A stretch of 64,000 nucleotides of DNA from Pontibacter mucosus. GTDB taxonomy: Bacteria > Bacteroidota > Bacteroidia > Cytophagales > Hymenobacteraceae. Positions within the stretch are counted from its first letter, which is position 1. Every line of letters begins with the position of its first letter. The translations under genes and the position numbers were made by a program. Where the stretch lies: positions 248,001-312,000 of the forward strand of contig NZ_QBKI01000001.1 in assembly GCF_003054055.1 (NCBI RefSeq). The letters run 5' to 3'. Below the pieces are notes generated by a model that saw only the letters and a list, made by a program, of their open reading frames with translations, had not been told where the DNA came from and searched no databases. This document shows, piece by piece, positions 8,526-18,500 of the stretch.

Positions 8526-10775
8526 TTAGTGTTGTTTTAGTGTCTCGACTAGTTCCAGATCGATGGTACGGTCGGCCAGGTTGGCGCTTTTCACCTCCAC
8601 CAGCACTTCATCCCCGAACGAGATAATACGCTTGGTCTGCCGGCCGATGATGCGGTAGTTGTCGGCGTCCAGCTCGTAGTAATCGTCGTTGATGTCGGCC
8701 AGGCGCACCATGCCCTCGCACTTGTTCTCCTCGATCTCTACAAAGATACCCCATTCTGTGACACCGGACACAATTCCCTTGTACTGATTTCCGATGGTAT
8801 CCTTCATAAACTCCACCTGCTTGTACTTTATAGAGGCACGCTCGGCGTCGGCGGCGCGTTTCTCCATTTCGGAAGAGTGGCGGCAACGCTCCTCGTAGGC
8901 TTCCTTGTCCTCCGACTTGCCCCCGTCGAGGTAGTGCTGCAGCAGGCGGTGCGCCATCATGTCGGGGTAGCGGCGGATAGGCGAGGTAAAGTGCGAGTAA
9001 TGCGCAAAAGCCAGGCCGAAGTGGCCCTCCGGCTCGGTGCTATACTTGGCCTTGGCCATGGTACGGATGGCCAGGTTCTGCAGCACGCTCTGCTCCGGCT
9101 TGCCCTCTATCTCAGCGGTCAGGTGGTTCAGTTCTTCGGAGATATCGCCCTCCACATCTACCTTGTAGCCAAACTTGCGGGCAAATATAGAGAAGGTGCT
9201 GAGCTTGTCGGGATCGGGAGCACCGTGGGTGCGGTACACCATAGTCGGGCGCTTTTTACCTTTGCCCAAGCCGTGCACAAACTCAGCCACGCGCTTGTTG
9301 GCCAGCAGCATGAACTCTTCGATGAGCTTGTGGGCATCCTTGCGCTCCTTCACGTAAACCGACAGCGGCTTGCCGTTCTCATCGAGCTTAAACTTCACCT
9401 CCACTGTCTCAAAGGAGATGGCGCCGTTCTTAAAGCGCTTGGCCTGCAGCTTCTTGGCGATGTTGTTGAGGGTGTTGATCTCCTCGGCAAAGTCGCCCTC
9501 GCCGGTTTCGATGCGCTCCTGGGCTTCCTCATAGCTGAAGCGGCGGTCGGAGTAGATGATGGTGCGGCCGTACCAGGTATCGTATAGCTTGCCGTTGTCG
9601 TCTATCTCAAACACTACCGAGAAGGTCAGCTTCTCCTCCTGCGGGCGCAACGAGCAAAGCCCGTTGGAAAGGCGCTCGGGCAGCATCGGGATGGTTCTAT
9701 CCACAAGATACACCGAAGTGGCCCTGTGGAAAGCTTCTTTCTCCAGCACACTTCTCGGGTGCACGTAATGCGTTACATCGGCAATGTGCACGCCAATCTC
9801 CCAGTTGCCATTCTCCAGTTTCTGGATCGAAAGGGCGTCGTCGAAGTCTTTGGCGTCGGCAGGGTCAATGGTAAAGGTGGTCACGTCACGGAAGTCGCGG
9901 CGCTTGGCGATCTCACCGGCTGGTATATTTTCGGACATACTTTCTGCCTCTTCCTCCACTCCCTCCGGAAACTCGAAGGGCAGACCAAACTCTGCCATGA
10001 TGGAGTGGATCTCGGCCTCGTGCTCGCCGGCAGGGCCAAACACGCGGACTACCTCGCCGGTCGGGTTCTTGCCCGGTCTGTCGGGCCACTCCAGGATGCG
10101 CACCAGCACCTTGTCTCCGGACTCCGCGCCATTCAGGTGGCGCTCGCCCACAAAAATATCAAAGTATAAGCGTTTGAAATCGGGCACCACAAAGCCGAAG
10201 TTCTTCGACAGCTCCATCAGCCCCACCAGCTCGGTGCGGGAACGCTCCAGCACCTCCACCACCACACCCTCCTGGCGGCCGCCTCTTACTGAGGGCAGCA
10301 CCTCTACCTTTACCAGGTCGCCGTCCATGGCATACTGCAGGTGCTCCACGTGCACGCGGATGTCCTCCTCGCGCTCCTGAGACACAATGTAGGCATACTT
10401 GCTGTTGGCCAGGTCCACGCGCCCCGTTATGATCTCCACTTTCAGGTTCATCATGTACTTGTCCTCGTCCACGGCCAGCAGTTTGTTTTCCTGCACCAGG
10501 GCCTTTACCAGCTTCTGTACCTGCTCACGCCCGTGCTGGTCTGCCACGCCCAGGCGGCGGGTAACCTGACGCATGGTAAAAACGGTGTCGGGGCTGTTGG
10601 AGAACACCTCCAGCACAATGGCCTTGGCCGATTTGGGTGCTCCTTTGGGGCTGGATGGTTCTTTGCGTGCGTAGGCCTCTCTGGCTGTTTCTTTCCGGCT
10701 TCTCGGCGAGTCGCCGCCTCTTCTGCGGGAGCGGCTTTCGTCTCTGCCGCCTTTCTTGTCTCTCTTATTTTTCAT
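8526..10775 (-). CDS. rnr: Ribonuclease R, 3'-5' exoribonuclease
   Basis: The likely product is about 749 residues from the ATG at 10775 (MKNKRDKKGG). The frame extends to 10868, but the extra 31 residues do not look like RNase R. A basic low-complexity N-terminus (RSRRRGGDSPRSRKE) is followed by a winged-helix/cold-shock region and the RNB catalytic domain, with the metal-binding Asp cluster in DPADAKDFDDA. A C-terminal S1 domain begins near GNQYKGIVSGVTEWG. The enzyme degrades structured RNA in the cytoplasm. It is the promoter-proximal gene of a pair with the prenyl synthase. Confidence 0.93.
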   Translation of the reverse strand: MKNKRDKKGGRDESRSRRRGGDSPRSRKETAREAYARKEPSSPKGAPKSAKAIVLEVFSNSPDTVFTMRQVTRRLGVADQHGREQVQKLVKALVQENKLLAVDEDKYMMNLKVEIITGRVDLANSKYAYIVSQEREEDIRVHVEHLQYAMDGDLVKVEVLPSVRGGRQEGVVVEVLERSRTELVGLMELSKNFGFVVPDFKRLYFDIFVGERHLNGAESGDKVLVRILEWPDRPGKNPTGEVVRVFGPAGEHEAEIHSIMAEFGLPFEFPEGVEEEAESMSENIPAGEIAKRRDFRDVTTFTIDPADAKDFDDALSIQKLENGNWEIGVHIADVTHYVHPRSVLEKEAFHRATSVYLVDRTIPMLPERLSNGLCSLRPQEEKLTFSVVFEIDDNGKLYDTWYGRTIIYSDRRFSYEEAQERIETGEGDFAEEINTLNNIAKKLQAKRFKNGAISFETVEVKFKLDENGKPLSVYVKERKDAHKLIEEFMLLANKRVAEFVHGLGKGKKRPTMVYRTHGAPDPDKLSTFSIFARKFGYKVDVEGDISEELNHLTAEIEGKPEQSVLQNLAIRTMAKAKYSTEPEGHFGLAFAHYSHFTSPIRRYPDMMAHRLLQHYLDGGKSEDKEAYEERCRHSSEMEKRAADAERASIKYKQVEFMKDTIGNQYKGIVSGVTEWGIFVEIEENKCEGMVRLADINDDYYELDADNYRIIGRQTKRIISFGDEVLVEVKSANLADRTIDLELVETLKQH

Positions 10776-10968
10776 GAATGCTTTGTAGGTATGGGGCGGC
10801 TTGTGCAGCCGCCGCAGCCACTTGTATATCTTTAGCTCACTAGATGTAGATGTACTATACGCCACCAACGGCTCTTTGGCTAAAGCAGGCTGTAAATCGG
10901 AGTCAATTTATAGAGAATTTTCTATATAAGCGGGTTTGGCAGGCAATTAAGAAAGGAAGATGGCAGGT

Positions 10969-11733
10969 TTATACTTCGATGGAGGTCTCCCAGCCGTCGT
11001 AATCGCCGTTGTGCCGCTGTGCCAGCCGCCGCAGGTACATCACAGCTTTATCTATACTTTGATGATCCACTTTATCGGTGCGGCTGATGTGCAGCCGGTG
11101 CGGGTAATCCTCTGAGGAGGCCAGGTAGTCGCTAGTCACCAGGCTGTAGTTCTCCTTTGCTATGCTTTGCAGGAAAGCGGCCCGGTCGGCCTCGGTCTTG
11201 AAGTAGATCCAGTGGTCTACCTGGCGCGCCTTGCTCAGGTCATCGCCGTTACTCTCCAATTCCTCTACCACCTTTCGGTTCTGTATACTTTGCAGCTGCT
11301 CCGGCTCGGGGTACAGAAAATTAAAGTAGCGGTTCCAGTCCTTGTCCGGTATCAGCTTGAGGGTATAGGCGTGGCTGTTGTATTGCTGCATCACTTCCTG
11401 CACATGCTCGGCGTAGCCGTTGGGCTCACCAAGGTAGAAGTATACTTTGCGGTGCCCGCCACAGGTGAGACGGCCGGCGTAGGTGGCCCCGCATTTTTTC
11501 CCCAGGGCATCTTCCAGGTCGTCTTCTATGTTTTGCAGCAGGATAGTTTCCTGTAAGGAGGAGAGCCCGTCCGGCCGGGGGTTCGTCATTTTGATAGACA
11601 CCTTCAGGAGGTTGGGCTGGTGGGCGAGCGGCGCGACTTTGGCCAGGCCCAGGTCCACGGCTATAGACCCAGGCTTGTTATCGACGCTCCTGAAATGAAA
11701 CTCCCAATCCGGTTCATGCGCTGTTTGTTCCAT
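10969..11733 (-). CDS. DUF695 domain protein with C-terminal RraB-like domain
   Basis: The start is taken at MEQTAHEP (11733), giving 254 residues; an ATG at 11775 would add MARLVQSKKRRIRN. The first part (WEFHFRSVDNKPGSI through the middle) matches DUF695. The last 90 residues (LSKARQVDHWIYFKTEADRAAF to GDYDGWETSIEV) match the RraB/regulator of RNase E activity B fold. RraB proteins inhibit RNase E in proteobacteria; whether this fusion touches an RNase here is unproven. It sits between RNase R and a peptide ABC gene. Four motif copies fall inside it, most as AGT-ATA codons or the AAGTATACTT palindrome. Confidence 0.8.
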   Translation of the reverse strand: MEQTAHEPDWEFHFRSVDNKPGSIAVDLGLAKVAPLAHQPNLLKVSIKMTNPRPDGLSSLQETILLQNIEDDLEDALGKKCGATYAGRLTCGGHRKVYFYLGEPNGYAEHVQEVMQQYNSHAYTLKLIPDKDWNRYFNFLYPEPEQLQSIQNRKVVEELESNGDDLSKARQVDHWIYFKTEADRAAFLQSIAKENYSLVTSDYLASSEDYPHRLHISRTDKVDHQSIDKAVMYLRRLAQRHNGDYDGWETSIEV

Positions 11734-11791
11734 ATTCCTTATCCTACGTTTTTTTGATTGCACAAGTCGGGCCATGGTGCTGCGGGAGCCG

Positions 11792-13594
11792 CTACAGCAT
11801 GCCTGCCTTCAGGGCCGCTCGTTGCCGCTGTGCGGCCTTGATGTCTTCCGGCTCACCTTTCGGAATGGCATCAATCAGCATACGTGTATATGCGTGCCGG
11901 GGCTGCTCAAACAGCATGTCAGGCGTACCGCTTTCCACTATCCTGCCCTTGTTCATCACTAGTATACGGTCAGCCATATGTTTTGCTACGGCCAAGTCGT
12001 GGGTAATAAAAATGCAGGCTATTTGCAGCTCCTGCTTCAGGCTGTTGAGCAGGTTCAGCACCTGTGCCTGCACCGACACATCAAGCGATGACACGGACTC
12101 GTCGCAGATGAGGCACTTGGGCTTCAGAGCCAGGGCCCGGGCTATACTTATCCGCTGCCGCTGCCCACCCGAAAACTCATGTGGATAACGCTGAAAGCTT
12201 TCCTCCGGAAGTCCCACTTTACCAAGCAGTTCCATGGCTTTTCCACGGCGCTCTTTGTCGTTTTTGTAGAAGTTATGCACCTGCATCGGCTCCATGATAG
12301 CCTCCCCCACGGTGTGCATGGGGTTAAGCGAGGCATAAGGATCCTGGAAAACCATTTGGAAATGGCGACGGCTTTTGCGCAGTTCCTCCGGACTCAGGCA
12401 GGTAAGGTTCTGCCCATCGAAAAGGATGCGCCCCGCTGTTGGCTCCACCAGCCGCAACAGCGCCCGCCCCAGGGTCGTTTTCCCGCTTCCCGACTCACCG
12501 ACCAGCGCAAGTGTTTCGCCATACTTCACCTCAAAGCTCACGCCGTCTACAGCCTTCACATACTCCGCGGTACGGCTGAAAAAGCCCTTCTGCACCGGGA
12601 AGTATACTTTCAGATCCTGCGCCTGCAGCAGTACCGGTTTCTGGTGTTTCGCGGCATCAGCAGTGTAAGTGGAGCTAGTGGCAGTTACGCCTGCGGTGCG
12701 CGTTTTCTTTTCAGGTTCGCCAGTAGTATCGTTATACTTGCTTTCCGGCAGAAAATCCGAGATGGTAGGAAGTATGGCCTGCGGTGGAGTAGAGAGTTGG
12801 GGACGGCAAGCCAACAAGCCTTTGGTGTAGGGATGCTGCGGATTGGTGAAAATGCCCAGCACCTTGCCCTGCTCCACCACCTTACCTTGGTACATCACCA
12901 GCACCCGGTCAGCGATGCCGGCCACCACACCAAGGTCGTGAGAGATGAACAGCACAGCCGTGTTCTCCTGTACCCGTAGCTCGTCTATCAGTTGCAGCAC
13001 GCGCGCCTGCACCGTTACGTCCAGGGCCGTGGTGGGTTCATCGGCAATGAGCAGTGCCGGCCTGCAGGCCATGGCCATGGCAATCATTACGCGCTGCTTT
13101 TGCCCCCCTGAAAGCTCATGTGGATAAGCCTTGTAAATCCTTTCGGGTTGTGGCAGCTTTGCCTGCTCAAAAAGCTGTAATACCCGTTCTTTGGCCTCTT
13201 TTTTGGAAAGCTTCGTATGTAACAGCAGCACCTCCGCCACCTGTTTTCCACAAGTATAAACCGGGTTCAGCGACGACATGGGCTCCTGAAAAACCATGCT
13301 GATCTCACTGCCTCTTACCCGTTGCAACTGCTGCTCCCGTAGCTGCAGCAAATCAACCTCGCCATACTTTGTAGAGCTGAAAACGGCACTTCCCTCAGTT
13401 GTAACGTCATCAGCATGTAGCAGCCGCATCAGCGATAAGGCCGTTACCGACTTACCCGAACCTGACTCCCCGACAATGGCCACTACCTCGCCCGGATATA
13501 CGTCAAATGATATCCTATCCACCGCTTTGGTTGTGCCGCTACGTGTGGAGAAAACCGTCTCTAAGTCTCTGACCTGAAGTATGGGGTTTGGCAA
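11792..13594 (-). CDS. Oligopeptide/microcin-type ABC transporter, two fused ATPase domains
   Basis: The 600-residue protein carries two complete ATP-binding domains in tandem. Walker A GESGSGKS is near residue 39 and GESGSGKT in the second half; there are two LSGGQ/FSGGQ signatures and two Walker B motifs ([12 protein letters not shown] and [11 protein letters not shown]). Each half ends in an oligopeptide-type C-terminal extension. This matches the fused DppD-DppF architecture of YejF/GsiA proteins, which power uptake of peptides or glutathione with separate permeases; no permease lies next to it. The second Walker B reads DESVSSLD, a usual variant in DppF-type halves. TGTGGATAA 9-mers at 12180 and 13121 arise from conserved HE-codon contexts. 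Confidence 0.92.
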   Translation of the reverse strand: MPNPILQVRDLETVFSTRSGTTKAVDRISFDVYPGEVVAIVGESGSGKSVTALSLMRLLHADDVTTEGSAVFSSTKYGEVDLLQLREQQLQRVRGSEISMVFQEPMSSLNPVYTCGKQVAEVLLLHTKLSKKEAKERVLQLFEQAKLPQPERIYKAYPHELSGGQKQRVMIAMAMACRPALLIADEPTTALDVTVQARVLQLIDELRVQENTAVLFISHDLGVVAGIADRVLVMYQGKVVEQGKVLGIFTNPQHPYTKGLLACRPQLSTPPQAILPTISDFLPESKYNDTTGEPEKKTRTAGVTATSSTYTADAAKHQKPVLLQAQDLKVYFPVQKGFFSRTAEYVKAVDGVSFEVKYGETLALVGESGSGKTTLGRALLRLVEPTAGRILFDGQNLTCLSPEELRKSRRHFQMVFQDPYASLNPMHTVGEAIMEPMQVHNFYKNDKERRGKAMELLGKVGLPEESFQRYPHEFSGGQRQRISIARALALKPKCLICDESVSSLDVSVQAQVLNLLNSLKQELQIACIFITHDLAVAKHMADRILVMNKGRIVESGTPDMLFEQPRHAYTRMLIDAIPKGEPEDIKAAQRQRAALKAGML

Positions 13595-13701
13595 GGGTGA
13601 GGAAGATTTGGCTTCAGGTAAAAATAAGGTTTTTTAAGGACAAGGCATCACCGCCAACAGTGTTTATAACCTGATACCTTTTTATGAAGCTAATTACCGG
13701 T

Positions 13702-13709
13702 TACCTTTG
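13702..13709 (+). promoter_or_regulatory. Candidate -7 box TACCTTTG
   Basis: A perfect Bacteroidota TAnnTTTG element lies 15-22 bp before the HAD gene start at 13724. I see no good TTG -33 element at the usual spacing. Confidence 0.4.
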
Positions 13710-13723
13710 TCGGCTTACCCTTT

Positions 13724-14335
13724 ATGGCCATGATTAAAACGATCATCTTCGACCTCGGTGCTGTGTTGATTGACTGGAACCCGCACTACCTGTACCGTAA
13801 GCTGTTCGAGAAAGAAGAAGAGATGCTCTACTTCCTGGAGAACATCTGCACCCCGGCATGGAATGAAGAGCAGGACGCCGGACGTCCCCTGCAGGAAGCC
13901 ACCGACCTGCTGCTAGCCCAATTTCCAGAGCACCGCGAAAACATTGAAGCCTTTTATGGCCGCTGGGAGGAAATGTTGGGCGGAGCGATAGAAGGCACGG
14001 TGCAAATTCTGCGTGAGCTAAAGGAGGGTGGCCAGTATAACCTCTATGCCTTGACCAACTGGTCGGGTGAAACGTTTCCGGTGGCGCAGGAGCGCTTTGA
14101 ATTCCTGGGCTGGTTCGACGGCATTGTGGTGTCTGGCACGGAGAAAGACCGTAAACCTTCCAGTTCCTTCTACCACACCCTTCTCAACCGATACGAGATC
14201 CTTCCCTCCGACGCCCTCTTCATTGATGATAATCTGAATAATATCAACGCTGCGCAACAACTGGGCATCACGTCTATACATTTCACTTCTCCGGAAGCAT
14301 TGAGAAGGGCTTTGGAAGATCGAAAGGTTTTATAA
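13724..14335 (+). CDS. HAD-IA family phosphatase (YihX-like)
   Basis: The 203-residue protein has motif I FDLGAVLIDW, where the position two after the nucleophile Asp is Gly, as in YihX and dehalogenase-like members. Motif II is YALTNWSG, motif III Lys is in EKDRKPSSSFY and motif IV is LFIDDNLNN. The cap is the small helical type. YihX acts on glucose-1-phosphate, but substrate choice here is unknown. A second ATG two codons in (13730) is an equally good start. It runs divergently from the peptide ABC gene. Confidence 0.87.
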   Translation: MAMIKTIIFDLGAVLIDWNPHYLYRKLFEKEEEMLYFLENICTPAWNEEQDAGRPLQEATDLLLAQFPEHRENIEAFYGRWEEMLGGAIEGTVQILRELKEGGQYNLYALTNWSGETFPVAQERFEFLGWFDGIVVSGTEKDRKPSSSFYHTLLNRYEILPSDALFIDDNLNNINAAQQLGITSIHFTSPEALRRALEDRKVL

Positions 14336-14360
14336 TAGCTATCCCCTTGCTTTGCGCGAC

Positions 14361-14756
14361 TTACTGTTTATCCAGCCACATCAGTGAAGCAGGAACTACC
14401 ACTATTGTTACTATCGTGAGATAAAAAGCTAGTTTGTTGCCTCTGACATAATCTTCCGGATAAAGATCTATAGTTGACAAATCTTCGAAGGACAAAGTGA
14501 ATTTGTGAATGACAAAGCCGCTTAAGATCCAATGCCCATAGACAACACCTAGAAAGTATGGTTCATGAATGAATTCAGGGCGAGGTAACCCTATTAAGTA
14601 TAAGCTCCATTCGAATAAGCTCCAACTCCATACCATCGCAAGAAAACCAAAAAATAGCTTTGTCCAGAATGCGCTCAGCCAGTGGTCATCCCTACGCCTG
14701 TAACGCAAGTACAGCGCAGCAATCATCAGGTCGAGCTTGTTCAGGTCTTTTATCAT
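14361..14756 (-). CDS. Hypothetical membrane protein
   Basis: I do not recognise this 131-residue protein. It has a basic, cytoplasmic-looking N-terminus (YLRYRRRDDH), three probable membrane spans (around residues 32-55, 66-84 and 109-126) and an acidic linker LSTIDLYPEDYV between the last two. Its DNA is visibly more AT-rich than its neighbours, which may mean recent acquisition. It is convergent with the HAD gene, its stop only 25 bp away, and separated from lspA by the lspA terminator. Confidence 0.6.
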   Translation of the reverse strand: MIKDLNKLDLMIAALYLRYRRRDDHWLSAFWTKLFFGFLAMVWSWSLFEWSLYLIGLPRPEFIHEPYFLGVVYGHWILSGFVIHKFTLSFEDLSTIDLYPEDYVRGNKLAFYLTIVTIVVVPASLMWLDKQ

Positions 14757-14783
14757 CCTGTTAAAGATAACCAGCCCTAGCTA

Positions 14784-14823
14784 AAAGCAAAAGGCTGCTC
14801 CGGTTGGGGCAGCCTTTTGCTTT
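14784..14823 (-). terminator. Terminator of the lspA gene
   Basis: A 15-bp perfect stem (AAAGCAAAAGGCTGC with its complement) around a 10-base loop is followed immediately by two TATACTT motifs. It lies 17 bp beyond the lspA stop. Confidence 0.85.
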
Positions 14824-14839
14824 ATACTTTATACTTTTC

Positions 14840-15460
14840 TTACAGCCCCTGCTGCTCTACTGGTCTTTGCTTTTGCTCTTCGTGGTGCTCGCCGAAGAAA
14901 CGCTTCTGGTTGAACAGGATCAGCAGCACGCCAATGAAGATAGCCGAATCCGCTACGTTAAAGATTGGCCACAGCGACATAGGCTTGCCGCCAAGTATAG
15001 GCACCCAGTTGGGCACGATGCCTTCCCAGATATCGATGTAGAACATGTCGATTACCTGCCCATGAAACCACGGCGTGGAGGAGCCATACGGGGCGTTGTC
15101 GAACCACACCCCGTAGAACGTGCTGTCGATGAGGTTGCCGATGGCACCACCAAGTATAAGGGCAATGCACCAGATAAGACCGGTGGGCGCTTTGTGCTTT
15201 ACCAGGTAGTACAGGTAGTAACTTATGCCAAACATGGCTACCAGGCGGAACAGGGTCAGCATCAGTTTACCGTACTCCGAGCCCAGCTCCACGCCGAATG
15301 CCATCCCCGGGTTGAGCGTATAATGCAGCTTCAGCCAGTCCCCGATCAAATGAATCTCTCCCGGCATGCCCATCTCCATGTTGTAATGCACGATCAGTTT
15401 CACCACCTGATCGATAATGATCACGACAAGGGCAAGCAGGTAGTATTTTCCGTATTTCAT
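14840..15460 (-). CDS. lspA: Lipoprotein signal peptidase (signal peptidase II)
   Basis: From the ATG at 15460 (MKYGKYYLLA) the protein is 206 residues, longer than the usual 160-170 because of an insertion of about 35 residues between the catalytic motifs and a charged tail. It cleaves the signal peptide of lipidated prolipoproteins in the inner membrane, and several lipoprotein substrates are encoded in this window. The two catalytic aspartates are in GNLIDSTFYG and NVADSAIF. The insertion (roughly FDNAPYGSSTPWFHGQ) is a feature seen in Bacteroidota LspA. An upstream ATG at 15487 is less likely. Confidence 0.93.
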   Translation of the reverse strand: MKYGKYYLLALVVIIIDQVVKLIVHYNMEMGMPGEIHLIGDWLKLHYTLNPGMAFGVELGSEYGKLMLTLFRLVAMFGISYYLYYLVKHKAPTGLIWCIALILGGAIGNLIDSTFYGVWFDNAPYGSSTPWFHGQVIDMFYIDIWEGIVPNWVPILGGKPMSLWPIFNVADSAIFIGVLLILFNQKRFFGEHHEEQKQRPVEQQGL

Positions 15461-15543
15461 TATGTGTTCTTTAAGCAGCTTCTGCAAAGCCCGACTGCTA
15501 TGCTTTCCTCAATTTCGCTGCAATATACTTCTTGAAAGTATGA

Positions 15544-15577
15544 AAAGCACCAGGATACGCTTGGCCCCTGGTGCTTT
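15544..15577 (-). terminator. Terminator of ileS
   Basis: An 11-bp stem, AAAGCACCAGG with CCTGGTGCTTT, lies just past the ileS stop. On the transcribed strand it ends in a short U-run. Confidence 0.8.
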
Positions 15578-15583
15578 CCCTAT

Positions 15584-18500
15584 TTAGATAGTCGCCCGCT
15601 CTTCCGTCTGGATTTGGATAGGCACCTGATACTCGTCTATGTCGAGGATGGTGGCGCTTGCCAGCTGCGGTACCAACTCCAGCGACAGGGCCTGCGTTTC
15701 GGTGCGGATGTAGGCACCGTAGTTGGCCACGGCCGCGTTCACCTCGGGCGCCGACTCCTGCAGGGCGATGTGGATCTTGTCCTGCACCTCCAGGTTGGCG
15801 TCTTTGCGCAGGTTCTGGATACGATTCACCAGGTCGCGGGCGATGCCTTCCTGCTTCAATTCCTCGGTGATGGTGATGTCCAGGGCCACGGTCAGTTTGC
15901 CTTCGCTGGCTACGAGCCAACCCGGGATGTCTTCTGAGGAAATCTCCACGTCCTCCGGTGTCAGCACCGCCGACTCATCCTCTGAGAGCATCACCTTGAA
16001 GCCGCCTTCGCGCTCCAGTTCGGCAATGTCTTTCTGGTCCATCTGCTGTACAGCGGCAGCCACCAGCTTCATCTTCGGCCCGAAAACCTGGCCCAGCTTC
16101 TTGAAGTTTGGCTTTATCTTCTTCACCAGGATGCCGGACGTGTCATCGATGTACTCGATGGCCTTCACGTTCACCTCGCTCATGATCAGGTCGGCCACGG
16201 CCTCTACCTGCTGCCTCATCTTCGGGTTAAGCACCGGAATCAGGATGCGCTGCAGCGGCTGGCGTACCTTTATCATCTCTTTCTTGCGCAGCGAGTGCAC
16301 CAGAGACGAAATCGTCTGGGCCAGTTGCATGCGCTCCTCCAGATCCTTGTCGATATCCTCGTGGTTTACCTCCGGGTAGTACGCCAGATGCACCGACTCC
16401 TCCTGATGCCTGTTGCTCACGGCGTTCAGGTCGCGGTAGAGTTGCTCGGTGTAGAACGGTGCAATCGGGGCGGCCAGTATGGCAATCGTCTCCAGGCAAG
16501 TATAAAGTGTCTGATAGGCGGCAATCTTATCGGTGTTGTACTCGCCTTTCCAGAAACGCTTGCGGTTCAGGCGCACGTACCAGTTGCTCAGGTCGTCCAC
16601 CACAAAATCCTGGATGGCACGGGCGGCACGGGTCGGGTCGTAGTCGGCATAGTATGCGTCTACGTCCTGCACCAGCGTGTTCAGCTTAGAAATTACCCAG
16701 CGGTCTGACTCGGTGCGCTGCGCCATCGGCACATCCGCCTCAGCATAAGTAAAGTTGTCGAGGTTGGCGTAAAGCGCGAAGAACGAGTAGGTGTTCTGCA
16801 AGGTTCCGAAGAAGCGGCGTTGCGTCTCCACCACCCCATCCGGGTTAAACTTCAGGTTGTCCCAAGGCGGCGCGTTGGAGATCATGTACCAGCGCACGGC
16901 GTCCGGGCCATAAGTGCCGATCATCTCAAACGGATCGATGGCGTTGCCGAGGCGCTTGCTCATCTTGTTGCCGTTCTTGTCAAGCACCAGACCATTAGCG
17001 ATGACATTCTTGTAAGCCACGCTGTCCTCCAGCATCACTGCCAGCGCATGCAGCGTAAAGAACCAACCGCGCGTCTGGTCCACTCCTTCGGCAATGAAGT
17101 CAGCCGGGAAGTTCTGCTCGAAGATTTCCTTGTTCTCGATTGGGTAATGCCACTGTGCATAAGGCATCGCGCCTGAGTCGAACCACACGTCGATAAGGTC
17201 TGGTTCTCTGTACATTGGCTTACCCGAGTCGCTTACCAGCACGATGTTATCCACATACGGACGGTGCAGCTCTTTCACCTCCACAGAGGCATCCATCACC
17301 CCGGCACGCACGGCTTTTTCGATCTCCTCGTTCAGCTGCGCGATAGAGCCGATGCAGATTTCCTCCTCGCCGCCCTCTGTTCGCCAAATAGGCAGCGGGG
17401 TACCCCAGTAGCGCGATCGCGACAGGTTCCAGTCCACCAGGTTCTCGAGCCAGTTGCCGAAACGGCCCGTGCCTGTAGACTCCGGTTTCCAGTTAATGGT
17501 TTTGTTCAGCTCGATCAGGCGATCCTTTACGGCGGTGGTTTTGATGAACCAGCTATCCAGCGGGTAGTAGAGCACCGGCATATCGGTGCGCCAGCAGTGC
17601 GGGTAGGTGTGCTCATACTTCTCTACTTTAAAGGCCTTGCCTTCCTCCTTCAGCTTGATGGCGATCTTCACGTCGGTTGGCCTGTACTCCGGAGAGGACT
17701 CGTCTTCCTTGGCGTAGTTCTTCACGTACATGCCGGCAAAGTCGGTAATCTCCTTCACGAAGCGGCCCTGCCTGTCCACAATAGGGGACGGTTTGCCGTT
17801 CTCGTCGAGCACCAGCAGCGCCGGGATGTCGTTTTGGGCGGCCACGCGGGCGTCATCTGCACCAAAGGTCGGTGAGATGTGCACGATACCGGTACCGTCC
17901 TCTGTGGTCACGTAGTCGCCGATGATTACGCGGAAGGCGGGCTTGTCCGGCTGCACGTATGGCATCAGCTGGTGAAACTCCACTCCGGCCAGGTCAGCGC
18001 CATCAAACTCTTCCACTACTTTGTAAGGGATCAGTTTGTCGCCGGAGCTATACTCTGTCAGCGGAACATCAGCCGCTTTCGGGTTGAAGTAGCGGTTCAC
18101 CAGGTCCTTGGCCAGGATCACTGAGATAGGCTCGTACGTATACTGGTTGTAGGTTCTAACCTTTACATACTTGATGTACTTACCCACGGCCAGCGCCGTG
18201 TTGGCAGGAAGCGTCCAGGGCGTGGTGGTCCAGGCCAGGAAGTATACCTTCTCCTCCTCACTCTCGAAGAGGAACATGTTGCGGGTAATCTTCTTCACCT
18301 CGAACTGCGCCACAACGGTTGTATCCTTCACCATCTTGTAGCAGCCCGGCTGGTTAAGCTCGTGCGAGCTCAGGCCGGTGCCGGCGGCCGGCGAGAATGG
18401 CTGGATCGTATAGCCCTTGTAGAGGTAGCCTTTGTCGTATAGCCTTTTCAGCAGGGCCCAGCAAGACTCGATGTACTCATCCTCGAACGTGATGTAGGGA

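Noticed and set aside
12180-13129. Two TGTGGATAA DnaA-box 9-mers inside the double-ATPase gene
   Set aside because: Both lie at the same place in the two homologous ATPase halves and are produced by conserved His-Glu codons after the signature region; coding constraint explains them.
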